Origin: Pseudomonadota bacterium | GTDB taxonomy: Bacteria; Pseudomonadota; Gammaproteobacteria; Steroidobacterales; Woeseiaceae | Assembly: GCA_022572185.1 (NCBI GenBank) | Contig: JACZWL010000007.1 | Coordinates: 24,379 to 88,378, forward strand | Reading direction: 5' to 3' | DNA length: 64,000 bases | Part shown: one piece after another, positions 9,346 to 18,159 of the stretch | Position numbering within the stretch: position 1 is the stretch's first letter | Layout: the number at the start of each line of letters is the position of its first letter | The notes under the pieces: model-generated | Told to the model about the DNA's origin: nothing | Database searches by the model: none | The model's input: only the letters and a program-made list of their open reading frames with translations | Position numbers and translations under genes: made by a program

Positions 9346-10938
9346 TCAAGCGACCTTCAGGCGCGCATTGAAATCGCGAAGCATACCGAGCTGCCTTTCA
9401 AGCTCCTGCTCATGCCACTGGCATTCGGCCGCAGCGATCGCCGCAACCGCTTCAGTTGCTTGCACGCCCTGGTCAGCAGACAGCCCCAGCATCAGCCGCC
9501 TTTGCATCAGGTCCGTCAGGTTTTTCGCGTATTCATGACGTATTGCAAACACGACCTCGGCGGCCAGGACACTTTTCTCTGCATCGATCACTTTCGACAG
9601 ACCGGCTTCGGCCGCTGCAAGATCCAGAATCAGAGTGGCACGCCCGCCGTAGATGCCGATAATGCGCTCGCGACCGCGTTGCGAAAGGCCGGCGAAGTTT
9701 TTTAATTGCTCGCAGGCCTCAACGATGCCAACCGCACCGGGCAGCAGTGCGGTCGATGTGCTGCAACGCGGCAGCCCGGCGTCGAGCTTTCTATCAACAC
9801 GATCAATAGTCTGTTCTGCGAGATTTCTATATGTGGTCAACTTGCCGCCGATAATCGAAATGATCCCTTGCAAGGGTCGCCGGTGACGCTTGATGATATG
9901 CCGGCGCGTAATGGCTGACTCCGGACGTTTACTCCGGCGTGGCAGTGGTCGAACGCCTGCGTAGGCGAAGTGTATGTCGTCAAATTCCAGTCCCGCTTCC
10001 GGAAAGACACGATTCGTCTCATCCAACAGGTACCGAATTTCTTTCCGGCTCGCGTGAGCAGCGTCAGGCTCTCGCCCGTAACGAATATCGGTCGTGCCAA
10101 TCAGATATTGCCGGTTCCAGGGGACGATAAAAAACGGCCGTCCATCAGCGGCCGCTTCCACATAAAATGCATCGCGTGGTGCACCTTTAAATTCACCGAC
10201 AATGATATGGCTCCCTTTGGTGCCGCCCATCAGGCGCCGTGTTTGCCGGCCGGTCTTCTGCAGGACGCGATCGACCCAGGGACCGGATGCATTAATCACG
10301 AGCCGTCCCTTCACGAGTTTTTTCTCGCCGCTGTCGGCATCGACGTAACCGACGTTCATTGCCGTGCCATCGTGCGGCCCAATCGTATCGACCGGGCAAT
10401 AGTTCTTGACGACAGCGCCGGCTTCCGCTGCCGAAATAATATTCTCCAGCACGAGCCTTTCCGCAAACGTTACCTGTGCATCGTAATACTGCGCACCACC
10501 CCTTAACCCAACTGCGTTGAGTCCCGGCTCCTGTTGGAGCAATTCGTCGCGATTCAGCATACGGTGCCGGGGTAATGTCTTTCTGATGGACAACAGATCG
10601 TAGGCGATCATTCCGAGACGGATCAGCAATAGCCCCCGTTTGCCGTTTTCATAAACAGGTATGTTTATGCGAATGCGCTTGACAAGGTGCGATGCAATCT
10701 TGCGCAGGCAGATGCGTTCATGCAGCGACTCATAGACCAGGGATATCTCTGCATGTTCAAGATATCGAAGACCGCCGTGAATTAGCCGGCTCGACCAGCT
10801 CGTTGTTCCGCTGCCGAAATCGCTTTTGTCGAAGAGGATGACGCTTAAGCCGCGGAGCGCCGCATCGCGGGCAATGCCTGAGCCGTTAATGCCACCACCG
10901 ATGATTATCAGATCGTATTCCGGTACGGTCTTCGGCAT
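9346..10938 (-). CDS. glpD: Aerobic glycerol-3-phosphate dehydrogenase
   Basis: FAD enzyme of the inner membrane surface that oxidises glycerol-3-phosphate to dihydroxyacetone phosphate and feeds electrons to quinone. The 530-residue protein opens with the Rossmann motif YDLIIIGGGINGSGIARDA and the family stretch SSRLIHGGLRYLE; GlpD proteins are typically 500-530 residues. Its ATG shares one base with the proA stop codon (TGATG), so translation is probably coupled. glpK lies about 38 kb away in another operon. Confidence 0.95.
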   Translation of the reverse strand: MPKTVPEYDLIIIGGGINGSGIARDAALRGLSVILFDKSDFGSGTTSWSSRLIHGGLRYLEHAEISLVYESLHERICLRKIASHLVKRIRINIPVYENGKRGLLLIRLGMIAYDLLSIRKTLPRHRMLNRDELLQQEPGLNAVGLRGGAQYYDAQVTFAERLVLENIISAAEAGAVVKNYCPVDTIGPHDGTAMNVGYVDADSGEKKLVKGRLVINASGPWVDRVLQKTGRQTRRLMGGTKGSHIIVGEFKGAPRDAFYVEAAADGRPFFIVPWNRQYLIGTTDIRYGREPDAAHASRKEIRYLLDETNRVFPEAGLEFDDIHFAYAGVRPLPRRSKRPESAITRRHIIKRHRRPLQGIISIIGGKLTTYRNLAEQTIDRVDRKLDAGLPRCSTSTALLPGAVGIVEACEQLKNFAGLSQRGRERIIGIYGGRATLILDLAAAEAGLSKVIDAEKSVLAAEVVFAIRHEYAKNLTDLMQRRLMLGLSADQGVQATEAVAAIAAAECQWHEQELERQLGMLRDFNARLKVA

Positions 10939-12233
10939 CAGGGTCTTACTTGCCCGTTCCCGCGAACGACATACTTGTAGCTCGTCAACTGCTCGGCGCC
11001 GACGGGACCACGAGCATGAATCCGGCCTGTCGCAATGCCAATCTCCGCGCCCATGCCGAACTCGGCTCCGTCTGCGAACTGTGTCGATACGTTGTGCATC
11101 ACAATCGCGCTGTCTACCTCCGTCAGGAATTTCCTGGCTGCAACTTCGTCTTCCGCGACGATGCTTTCCGTGTGGCCCGAGCCATACAACCTGATATGTT
11201 CGATTGCTCCCTCCACACCATCGATAATCCGCACCGAGATGACGGCGTCGAGATACTCCGTATGCCAGTCTTGTTCGTCGGCGGGTTTCGCTTCTGACAC
11301 GATCTCTCGCACCGCCTCGTCACCGCGCACTTCGCAGCCGGCATCGACCAGGGCATCGACTACGCCGGGAATGAGCCTTGATGCCGCCTTGCGGTCGACA
11401 AGCAGTGTCTCGGCAGCGCCGCAGATGCCCGTGCGACGCATTTTCGCGTTCAACACGATTTCTCTGGCCATGTTCTGGTCCGCCGATTCATGGAGGAAGA
11501 CATGGCAGATGCCCTCGAGGTGTCCTATCACAGGCACTCTGGCCTCCGCCTGCACGCGCTCAATGAGACTTTTACCGCCGCGTGGCACAAGGACATCGAT
11601 CGTGTCACCCATCGACGACAACAGGTAACCGACGGCGGCGCGATCCGTTGTCGGCACCATCTGAATTGCAGCCCGAGGCATGCCGGCGCTTGCAAGTCCC
11701 TCGGCGAGCGACCGAAAGATCGCCTGATTCGAATGAAAACTCTCCGAGCCGCCGCGCAAAATAGCGGCATTGCCCGATTTGGTGCACAGGCCAGCAGCAT
11801 CGGCAGTCACATTGGGGCGGCTCTCGTAAATAATGCCGATGACGCCCAGCGGTACCGCGACACGTTGTATGTGTAAACCGTTAGGCCTGTCCCATTCGGC
11901 GAGAACTCGGCCGACCGGGTCGGGTAATTCACTAACGGTTTCGAGCCCGGTGGCCATGGATTCGAGCCGTTCGGCATTCAGCGCCAGCCGGTCGAGCAGC
12001 GGCGTGCTCAGCTCGCGCTTTTCGGCTGCTTCCATGTCGGCCCGGTTGGCATCGAGAATTGCATCCGCACTGTCACGAATCGAATCTGCTGCCGCTTGCA
12101 GCGCGTGATTACGTTGCGAACCCGGGCACAGCGCCAGTTCCGATGCCGCTTCTCTGGCTCTGCGACCAAGTTCATCCATCATTTCCGCAACACCCGGCGA
12201 TGCAGTCGTCAATTTCCCTGTCTGTTGGCTCAT
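10938..12233 (-). CDS. proA: Gamma-glutamyl phosphate reductase
   Basis: Second enzyme of proline synthesis, reducing glutamyl-5-phosphate to the semialdehyde with NADPH. The 431-residue aldehyde dehydrogenase-family protein has the catalytic Cys in [12 protein letters not shown] and the signature region [14 protein letters not shown]. Its start directly abuts the proB stop with no spacer. proB-proA order is the usual one; glpD on the 3' side is not. Confidence 0.95.
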   Translation of the reverse strand: MSQQTGKLTTASPGVAEMMDELGRRAREAASELALCPGSQRNHALQAAADSIRDSADAILDANRADMEAAEKRELSTPLLDRLALNAERLESMATGLETVSELPDPVGRVLAEWDRPNGLHIQRVAVPLGVIGIIYESRPNVTADAAGLCTKSGNAAILRGGSESFHSNQAIFRSLAEGLASAGMPRAAIQMVPTTDRAAVGYLLSSMGDTIDVLVPRGGKSLIERVQAEARVPVIGHLEGICHVFLHESADQNMAREIVLNAKMRRTGICGAAETLLVDRKAASRLIPGVVDALVDAGCEVRGDEAVREIVSEAKPADEQDWHTEYLDAVISVRIIDGVEGAIEHIRLYGSGHTESIVAEDEVAARKFLTEVDSAIVMHNVSTQFADGAEFGMGAEIGIATGRIHARGPVGAEQLTSYKYVVRGNGQVRP

Positions 12234-13361
12234 CTAGGATTCACTCCCGAACAGCACCAGGTCATCGCGGTGGACCATGACCGTCCGGCCACGGTAGCCG
12301 AGTTTCGGCTCAATCTGCGCCGAGCGGCAACCAATGATTTCTGCCGCTTCATCGCTGCTGTAGGCCGCGAGGCCCCTGCCGAGTTCTTCTCCGTTTGCAC
12401 CGACCAGCATCACAACATCGCCACGCCCAAAATCGCCGATGACCTCGACAAGACCGACCGGTAGCAAGCTGTTGCCGTTGGCCAGTGCCGTCGCGGCGCC
12501 GGGATCCATGCGGAGTTCGCCGCGGACTTCGAGTATGCCAGCAAGCCACTGCTTGCGCGCCGCGGCCGGTGTTCCCTCTGCATTGAATACCGTGCATTTG
12601 CCGCCGTTTGCCAGCGCATGCAGCGGCCGTTCGACGGTACCGCTCGCAACGATGGTCAGACAACCTGCGCGAGTCGCTATCCGGGCTGCCTGCAGTTTCG
12701 TTATCATGCCGCCGCTGCCGAATTCTGACCGGGATTCGCCCGCCATCGCGAACATTTCGTCAGTTATCTTCGCGACCGTGGCGATGTGTTCAGCATCCGG
12801 ATGCTCGCCGGGATCTGCCGTATAAAAGCCATCCACATCCGACAGGAGAACAAGCCCGTCCGCCATGACCATCTGGGCTACGCGTGCAGCGAGGCGGTCG
12901 TTGTCACCGTAACGAATCTCTTCTGTCGCAACCGTGTCGTTCTCATTGATAACCGGCACGACGCGATGCTCAAGCAACTTGCCGAGAGTACCTTTAGCAT
13001 TCAGGAAGCGACGCCGGTTTTCCGTGTCCTCAAGCGTCAACAGCACCTGCGCAACCGCTACGCCGTGCTCGCCCAGCGCCTCCTGATACGCGTGAACGAG
13101 CTGCACCTGGCCCGCCGCTGCGGCCGCCTGCAACTCCTCGAGCCGTGAGCGACGCGGATTGACACCCAGCACATTGCTGCCGATTGCGATCGCGCCGGAG
13201 GAAACAATCAACACCTGCCGATTCCCGGAACGCAAAGCTGCAACATCCTCAGCAAGCCCTGACAGCCAGTCGCGATCGAGCCGGCCGTCCCGGGTGACCA
13301 GCAGCGACGAGCCGATTTTAACGACCAGGCGCCGCAAATTATTGAGGTTGACTCCGGACAT
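12234..13361 (-). CDS. proB: Glutamate 5-kinase with PUA domain
   Basis: First enzyme of proline synthesis, phosphorylating glutamate; usually feedback-inhibited by proline. At 375 residues it has the amino-acid kinase fold (VVKIGSSLLV near the N-terminus, VPVINENDTVATEEIRYGDN, and GSGGMITKLQAA) and a C-terminal PUA domain from about residue 280, the same two-domain form as E. coli ProB (367). It starts 10 bases after the ilvH stop codon. Confidence 0.95.
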   Translation of the reverse strand: MSGVNLNNLRRLVVKIGSSLLVTRDGRLDRDWLSGLAEDVAALRSGNRQVLIVSSGAIAIGSNVLGVNPRRSRLEELQAAAAAGQVQLVHAYQEALGEHGVAVAQVLLTLEDTENRRRFLNAKGTLGKLLEHRVVPVINENDTVATEEIRYGDNDRLAARVAQMVMADGLVLLSDVDGFYTADPGEHPDAEHIATVAKITDEMFAMAGESRSEFGSGGMITKLQAARIATRAGCLTIVASGTVERPLHALANGGKCTVFNAEGTPAAARKQWLAGILEVRGELRMDPGAATALANGNSLLPVGLVEVIGDFGRGDVVMLVGANGEELGRGLAAYSSDEAAEIIGCRSAQIEPKLGYRGRTVMVHRDDLVLFGSES

Positions 13362-13371
13362 GAGCAGGGAC

Positions 13372-13893
13372 CTATCCAGTAAGGCGGTGATGTCTTACAT
13401 AGGACGACAGAGTTACCTCCCCCTTGGAAACGGTAACGCTCCCGCTACGGGCAACGGCGGCGATCTTACCTATCTGCCCCGCCTCTTCGACAAATGCATC
13501 GATTTCGGCAAGCCTGCCCGTGAGCTGCACCGTGCAGCTATTCTGGGCATCATCCAGAATCTCGGCGTCATACTTCTTCGCGAGCGCCAGCACTCTTGCG
13601 TGACCGCCTGTCGCGAGCTTGAGCTTGAGTATCGCCAGCTCGCGCTCGAAGTGATCGCCTAAGGTCATATCATGAATATTGACCACGTCCACGAGCTTCG
13701 CAAGTTGGGTATTGAGCTGCGCAATAGCCGAGTCAGAACCGCGGATTACGAGTGTGACACGCGACACCGTCGAGTCGTCTGTCGGTGCAACGTTCAGCGA
13801 GTCAATATTGTATCCACGCGTCGAGAAGAGCCCTGTCATACGGGTCAGGGCTCCGACTTCGTTCTGCAGCAGCACCGATATTACGTGACGCAT
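13372..13893 (-). CDS. ilvH: Acetolactate synthase small (regulatory) subunit
   Basis: Regulatory subunit that activates acetohydroxyacid synthase and confers valine feedback. The 173-residue protein shows the N-terminal ACT domain (MRHVISVLLQNEVGALTRM, RGYNIDSLNV) and the C-terminal domain of the IlvH family (163 residues in E. coli). It heads a minus-strand cluster ilvH-proB-proA-glpD and faces away from the large-subunit gene across a 154-base gap, whereas the two subunit genes are normally in tandem. Confidence 0.93.
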   Translation of the reverse strand: MRHVISVLLQNEVGALTRMTGLFSTRGYNIDSLNVAPTDDSTVSRVTLVIRGSDSAIAQLNTQLAKLVDVVNIHDMTLGDHFERELAILKLKLATGGHARVLALAKKYDAEILDDAQNSCTVQLTGRLAEIDAFVEEAGQIGKIAAVARSGSVTVSKGEVTLSSYVRHHRLTG

Positions 13894-14047
13894 CGATTCT
13901 GTATCCGTAGCAATAAACTAAATCCGCTTGAAACCATTGCTCGCGAGGTTCCGACGCAAGGTGGCACAGCAATGCGAGTATTGCAATGCAATATAAATTA
14001 GTAAACACTCGCCTGGAATCCGGCACTTAAGCAACATTGACGAGAAA
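13894..14047. promoter_or_regulatory. Divergent ilvH/ilvB intergenic region
   Basis: This 154-base gap separates the two AHAS subunit genes and must hold promoters for both. A TATAAA at 13992-13997 precedes ilvB by about 50 bases, without a clear -35. I saw no leader peptide with a run of branched-chain codons and no attenuator. Confidence 0.5.
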
Positions 14048-15898
14048 ATGAGCAAAGAGGCGCCCGCAGACCGCGAAGACCGGCATCCGCTCGCCGGAAC
14101 CCGGATGAGTGGCGCCGATATTGTCATTCAGATCCTCGCCGACGAAAACGTCCATACCATATTCGGCTACAGTGGCGGCGCGATTCTGCCGACCTTTGAC
14201 GCCGTATTTCGCTATAACGACAAACACCGCAGAGCCGACGGCAAATCGCCAATCCCGCTGATCGTACCGGCCAACGAGCAGGGAGCTGGTTTCATGGCGG
14301 CCGGCTATGCCCGCGCCAGCGGTAAAGTCGGCGTCCTTATGGTCACCTCGGGTCCAGGTGCGACCAATACGGTTACACCGATTCGCGATTGCATGGCCGA
14401 CTCGGTGCCCATCGTTGTCATCTGCGGCCAGGTGCCGGTGCACGCGATCGGCACCGACGCATTTCAGGAAGCTCCCGTCGCGGCAATCATGGGAGCAGTC
14501 GCAAAGCACATATTTCTGATTACCGATCCAACACGCCTCGAGGCAACGGTTCGCACAGCGTTCGAGCTTGCCCGCACCGGCCGGCCCGGCCCGGTCGTCA
14601 TCGATATACCGAAGGACATTCAAAACTGGGAAGGTGAGTTTGCGGGCTTCGGGTCACTGCCGTTGCCGGGCTATCGGCACCGTTTGCAGGCGGTCGTTGA
14701 GAACCACCTGACCGATGATGCCTGCGAGCGTTTTTATACAATGCTTGCCGAATCCGAGCGGCCATTGATCTACGCCGGTGGCGGCGTGATCAACGGCAAT
14801 GCAACGAAAGCGATGCGACACTTTGCCAGCGCCTACGGCATCCCGGTAGCAACAACCCTGATGGCGCTCGGCGCCAGTGACACAAAACATCCGTTGTCGC
14901 TCCATATGCTCGGTATGCACGGCATGGCGTTCGCCAACTATGCTGTCGAAGATTGCGACCTGTTGATTGCTATCGGCGCCCGGTTTGACGATCGTGTTGC
15001 CGGCGACCCGGCCAGGTTTGCCCCCAACGCGAAGAATATTGCGCAATTCGATATCGACGTAGCGGAGATCGGCAAAGTAAAAAGCGTCAACTGGCACCAT
15101 GTGGGCATACTAAAGCGGGATCTCGATGACCTGCTCGCATACGGCCAACGCATCAAGTTTGAAAAGGAATTCAGTGTCTGGCACAAAGAGATAGCCGGCC
15201 TGAAAGAGAAACACTGTCTTAACTACGATCGGGAAAGCGACCGCATACAGCCCTACGCCGTGATCGAGGAAATCAACCGGCTGACAGACGGTAAGGCAAT
15301 CATCTCGACAGGTGTCGGTCAGCACCAGATGTGGGCCGCTCAGTACTTCGATTTCCGCGAGCCACGGCTCTGGCTGACTTCCGGAAGCATGGGCACGATG
15401 GGGTTTGGACTGCCGGCGGCCATCGGTGCCCAGGTTGCCAATCCGGATCGCCTTGTCATCGATATCGACGGCGATGGCAGCATACGCATGAACATCGGCG
15501 AGCTTGAAACCGCGACCACCTACGGGCTCCCGATCAAGGTCATCGTTCTCAACAACTTCGGTGATGGCATGGTCAGGCAGTGGCAAAAACTCTATTACAA
15601 AGGCCGAATGTCAGGCAGCGATAAATCCCTGCGCCGAAAAGACTTCGTCAAGACGGCCGAGGCGGACGGTTTCAAATACGCGGTGAAGCTGGATCGAAAA
15701 GAGGACCTGCCAGGCGTTATCAGAGAATTTATCGAGTTTTCCGGCCCTGCATTCCTCGAAGTCATTATCGACCCCGACGCCGGCGTCTATCCGATGGTCG
15801 GTCCCGGCCTGAGCTACGCCAAAATGATCACGGGCGACTTTATCGTCAGCAGAGACCAGCCGGCCGACGACAAACCCGGCCCCGGCGAAATGTTCTGA
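14048..15898 (+). CDS. ilvB: Acetolactate synthase large (catalytic) subunit
   Basis: ThDP-dependent enzyme condensing two pyruvates, or pyruvate plus 2-ketobutyrate, in branched-chain amino acid synthesis. The 616-residue protein has the cofactor-activating Glu in ANEQGAGFMAAGYARASG, the TSGPGATN motif, and the ThDP/Mg site DIDGDGSIRMNIGEL followed by VIVLNNFGDGMVRQWQ, which marks biosynthetic AHAS rather than other ThDP enzymes. Start ATG at 14048. It stands alone on the plus strand. Confidence 0.93.
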   Translation: MSKEAPADREDRHPLAGTRMSGADIVIQILADENVHTIFGYSGGAILPTFDAVFRYNDKHRRADGKSPIPLIVPANEQGAGFMAAGYARASGKVGVLMVTSGPGATNTVTPIRDCMADSVPIVVICGQVPVHAIGTDAFQEAPVAAIMGAVAKHIFLITDPTRLEATVRTAFELARTGRPGPVVIDIPKDIQNWEGEFAGFGSLPLPGYRHRLQAVVENHLTDDACERFYTMLAESERPLIYAGGGVINGNATKAMRHFASAYGIPVATTLMALGASDTKHPLSLHMLGMHGMAFANYAVEDCDLLIAIGARFDDRVAGDPARFAPNAKNIAQFDIDVAEIGKVKSVNWHHVGILKRDLDDLLAYGQRIKFEKEFSVWHKEIAGLKEKHCLNYDRESDRIQPYAVIEEINRLTDGKAIISTGVGQHQMWAAQYFDFREPRLWLTSGSMGTMGFGLPAAIGAQVANPDRLVIDIDGDGSIRMNIGELETATTYGLPIKVIVLNNFGDGMVRQWQKLYYKGRMSGSDKSLRRKDFVKTAEADGFKYAVKLDRKEDLPGVIREFIEFSGPAFLEVIIDPDAGVYPMVGPGLSYAKMITGDFIVSRDQPADDKPGPGEMF

Positions 15899-15998
15899 TA
15901 CGGGTCGTATCCCCTCCGCATCAGCAGGCTGGCAGATACTCGCTGCGGCACGAATATTGACCGCCGCACAGATTCCGTATTCAGACCAGTGGTCCAAC

Positions 15999-16033
15999 TA
16001 GTGGTCCATCAATATAACCTTGTTGGACCACTA
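15999..16033 (+). repeat. 35-bp palindromic repeat, copy 1
   Basis: Begins TAGTGGTCCATCAATA and ends TTGTTGGACCACTA; the outer 10 bases of each arm are perfectly complementary, then a T/T mismatch, then CAA/TTG. A half copy (AGTGGTCCAAC, 15988-15998) sits immediately upstream. The reverse complement matches a second copy at 20004-20038 in most positions. Its last three bases overlap the first three of the multi-hairpin element that follows. Confidence 0.85.
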
Positions 16034-16200
16034 GCAGGATGTTGAAAAAGTCTTCCATGACTTTTTCAACAACGTGATCCGAAAAGTGCGATTTTCGGAT
16101 CCCTTACATTTTCAATGGCTTATAGCCATCGAAAATGACGGTACATCCCTGTATCGGTCAACAGGCTGTAGAAAAACAGAGTTTTTCAACAGCCTGCTAG
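16031..16200. mobile_element. 170-bp multi-hairpin element with terminal inverted repeats (MITE-like)
   Basis: The left end CTAGCAGGATGTTGAAAAAG and the reverse complement of the right end, CTAGCAGGCTGTTGAAAAAC, match over 22 bases with two differences. Inside are four consecutive hairpins: 16041-16070 (12-bp perfect stem, loop TTCCAT), 16076-16101 (10-bp perfect stem), 16108-16136 (13 bp, one mismatch) and 16162-16196 (16 bp, one mismatch). No transposase is encoded. Form and size fit a non-autonomous element; no target-site duplication is clear because the ends merge with the 35-bp palindrome. Confidence 0.75.
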
Positions 16201-16241
16201 GTATTTTCGCGCATAGATACCGGCAGGACGGTTTGCTATGC

Positions 16242-16631
16242 ATGAGCCTCCTTGGCAGGGGCGATGTCGTGACGCAGCAAAGCGGATCTCATTCCAGAAC
16301 GATTACGGGCTACCTGGCGCATCTGCTGGAGTATCCCCGATGGCTCATGGAGTGCGACGTCGACTTCACACAATGCCCATACCACGGACGCTATGACAAT
16401 TTCGTCGCCGAATGCGATACCTGCATTTATGGCAAAGCATGCAAATGGCTGAGCAGCTACACAACAAGTGCCATCAAGAAGGCGCCGCTAACGGATCTCG
16501 TTGACGCACTGGAAAGCGCTGTCGACTATGTTGCCGGCCGCCAGCAGGCAGAACACCAGGCAAACTGCGTCTGTGACAGCTGCGAGTGGCTGCGAACGTC
16601 GCGGCAGTTTCTTCGCTCCTTCCCCGAATAG
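16242..16631 (+). CDS. Hypothetical cysteine-rich protein
   Basis: A 129-residue product from ATG 16242 (MSLLGRGDVV). It has a central cluster of Cys and His: C-x6-C-x2-H, then C-x2-C-x5-C (ECDVDFTQCPYH and ECDTCIYGKAC), and a later CVCDSC, suggesting bound metal. The frame continues upstream into the multi-hairpin element, but that part is repeat sequence, so the first ATG after the element is preferred. Family not recognised. A terminator-like hairpin follows. Confidence 0.6.
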   Translation: MSLLGRGDVVTQQSGSHSRTITGYLAHLLEYPRWLMECDVDFTQCPYHGRYDNFVAECDTCIYGKACKWLSSYTTSAIKKAPLTDLVDALESAVDYVAGRQQAEHQANCVCDSCEWLRTSRQFLRSFPE

Positions 16632-16728
16632 AACATGAGCCCATGCGCCCCGTGTCCGGTGCAGCATCCGTGATACGTATCAGGTCTTGAGGCACAAGCC
16701 GGGATCCGCTAATCAGGCTATAGGCCGA

Positions 16729-16750
16729 CAGGCTCAAGGCCTGCTTTTTT
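16729..16750 (+). terminator. Probable intrinsic terminator
   Basis: CAGGC, a five-base loop and GCCTG, followed by C and six Ts. The stem is short but all G-C except one pair. It lies between the cysteine-rich gene and the GFA gene and would stop plus-strand transcription. Confidence 0.5.
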
Positions 16751-16798
16751 GCAGATACAGTAAGATTGCCCTCAAGAATAAGCAGGGGGGAATCTATC

Positions 16799-17218
16799 GT
16801 GTCTCAGTCAACATTCTCGGGCAGCTGCCTGTGCGGTTCGGTCCGCTACGAGATCTCGGGCAATCCGAGATCCTTCTATCATTGTCATTGCCGGCGTTGC
16901 CGCAAAACCACGGGCACAGGCCACGCAAGCAATATCATTTTGAAACCCGAGGCCGCCAAATGGCTTGCCGGCGAAGAACTCCTCGAAAGCTTCAAAGTGC
17001 CGGACGCCAAACGCTTTCGCACCGTATTTTGCTCGAATTGCGGAAGCCCGCTGCCGCGCATTGCGCCCGACCTGAGCCTCGCAGTCATTCCGGCGGGATC
17101 GCTGGACGAATCGCCCGCGATAGATCCGACGGCCAGGATTTTCTGGGAGTCGCGAGCCAACTGGTCCTGCGACGCCGGTGAAATTCCCGTCTGGGCCGAA
17201 TACCCGGAGGAGAGATAA
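16799..17218 (+). CDS. GFA-family (glutathione-dependent formaldehyde-activating-like) protein
   Basis: A 139-residue zinc protein of the GFA/Mss4-like fold. Zinc motifs are visible in order: GSCLCGSVRYE, CHCRRCRKTTG and FCSNCGSPL. The start is GTG 16799, with AGGGGGGAA a few bases upstream; an in-frame TTG at 16766 lies before that site and is less likely. GFA proteins include glutathione S-hydroxymethyl transferases, but many members have unknown substrates, so function is not assigned. Confidence 0.88.
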   Translation: MSQSTFSGSCLCGSVRYEISGNPRSFYHCHCRRCRKTTGTGHASNIILKPEAAKWLAGEELLESFKVPDAKRFRTVFCSNCGSPLPRIAPDLSLAVIPAGSLDESPAIDPTARIFWESRANWSCDAGEIPVWAEYPEER

Positions 17219-17309
17219 GCGTCAGGCCCGGCATTGATTGTTGCCGGGCAAGAGCAGTTGTATGCTGGGACGCCCCGAATCAAAAACAAGAATTGCCTGG
17301 AGGATCACG

Positions 17310-18128
17310 ATGATTGCAAGAAGAAAAACCACGGTTCTCACCGTTTTTGCCGTTTTGCTCGCCGTCGCCGCATGTAGTGGGGGCAACGGCCCGGAGTCCG
17401 GGCCTGCAACCGGGTCGGCAGCGCCTGCGACGGCCACCGATCAATCCAGCAACGATTTGAGAACGCTCCTTGCCAGCGAGAACAGAGCGGAATCGGACCG
17501 GGCGCGCGACGCGGGCCGCCGACCGGCGGACGTCGTCGAGTTCCTTGGTATCGAGAACGGGATGCGCGTGATGGATGTGATCGCGGCCGGCGGCTACTAC
17601 ACCGAAGTACTGTCGCTGGCGGTTGGCGATGACGGGCATGTTGTCGCGCATAATCCGCCGTCAGTCCTCAAGTTTCGGGACGGCGCGAACGAAAAAGCGA
17701 TCAGTGCCCGCCTGGCCGGCAATCGATTGCCGAACGTCACACGCCTCGACAAGGACTTCGCAGACCTGGTACCTGAAGACGGCCCATTCGACGCCGCGAT
17801 AACGGCCCTCAATTTCCACGACCTCTACAACCGGCGCGGCCCGGAAGCGACGGTCAACGCCCTCCGGTCCATAGCAAGCGTTCTAAAACCCGGCGGCGTG
17901 CTCGGAATTATTGATCATGTCGGTGAAGCGGGTGCGGACAACGCGGCATTACACCGGATCGAGATTTCCAAGGTCCTCGAAACTGTCGAGGCGGCAGGGT
18001 TTGTCGTCGAATCGGACAGCGATCTGCTACGCAATGAGACGGATGACCATAGTCTGTTCGTGTTCGATGAGTCAGTGCGAGGCAAGACAGACCGCTTTCT
18101 GCTCAAGGTCAGAAAGCCGGCCGAATAA
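17310..18128 (+). CDS. Lipoprotein with class I SAM-methyltransferase fold (COG4798-like)
   Basis: A 272-residue protein whose N-terminus is a lipoprotein signal (TVFAVLLAVAAC, lipid Cys at about residue 23) followed by a low-complexity Gly/Ala/Thr linker. The rest is a Rossmann methyltransferase: MRVMDVIAAGGYYTEVLS as motif I, LNFHDLY in the motif IV position and LKPGGVLGIIDH as post-motif. Start ATG 17310 has GGAGG five bases upstream. A methyltransferase outside the cytoplasm would lack SAM, so it may be a repurposed fold or not cleaved as predicted. Confidence 0.85.
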   Translation: MIARRKTTVLTVFAVLLAVAACSGGNGPESGPATGSAAPATATDQSSNDLRTLLASENRAESDRARDAGRRPADVVEFLGIENGMRVMDVIAAGGYYTEVLSLAVGDDGHVVAHNPPSVLKFRDGANEKAISARLAGNRLPNVTRLDKDFADLVPEDGPFDAAITALNFHDLYNRRGPEATVNALRSIASVLKPGGVLGIIDHVGEAGADNAALHRIEISKVLETVEAAGFVVESDSDLLRNETDDHSLFVFDESVRGKTDRFLLKVRKPAE

Positions 18129-18159
18129 TGATGATCTGTACCCTGGCAAAGATCTGACG

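Noticed and set aside
16074..16241. N-terminal extension of the cysteine-rich protein
   Set aside because: The in-frame extension lies wholly in the multi-hairpin element and has repeat-derived sequence.
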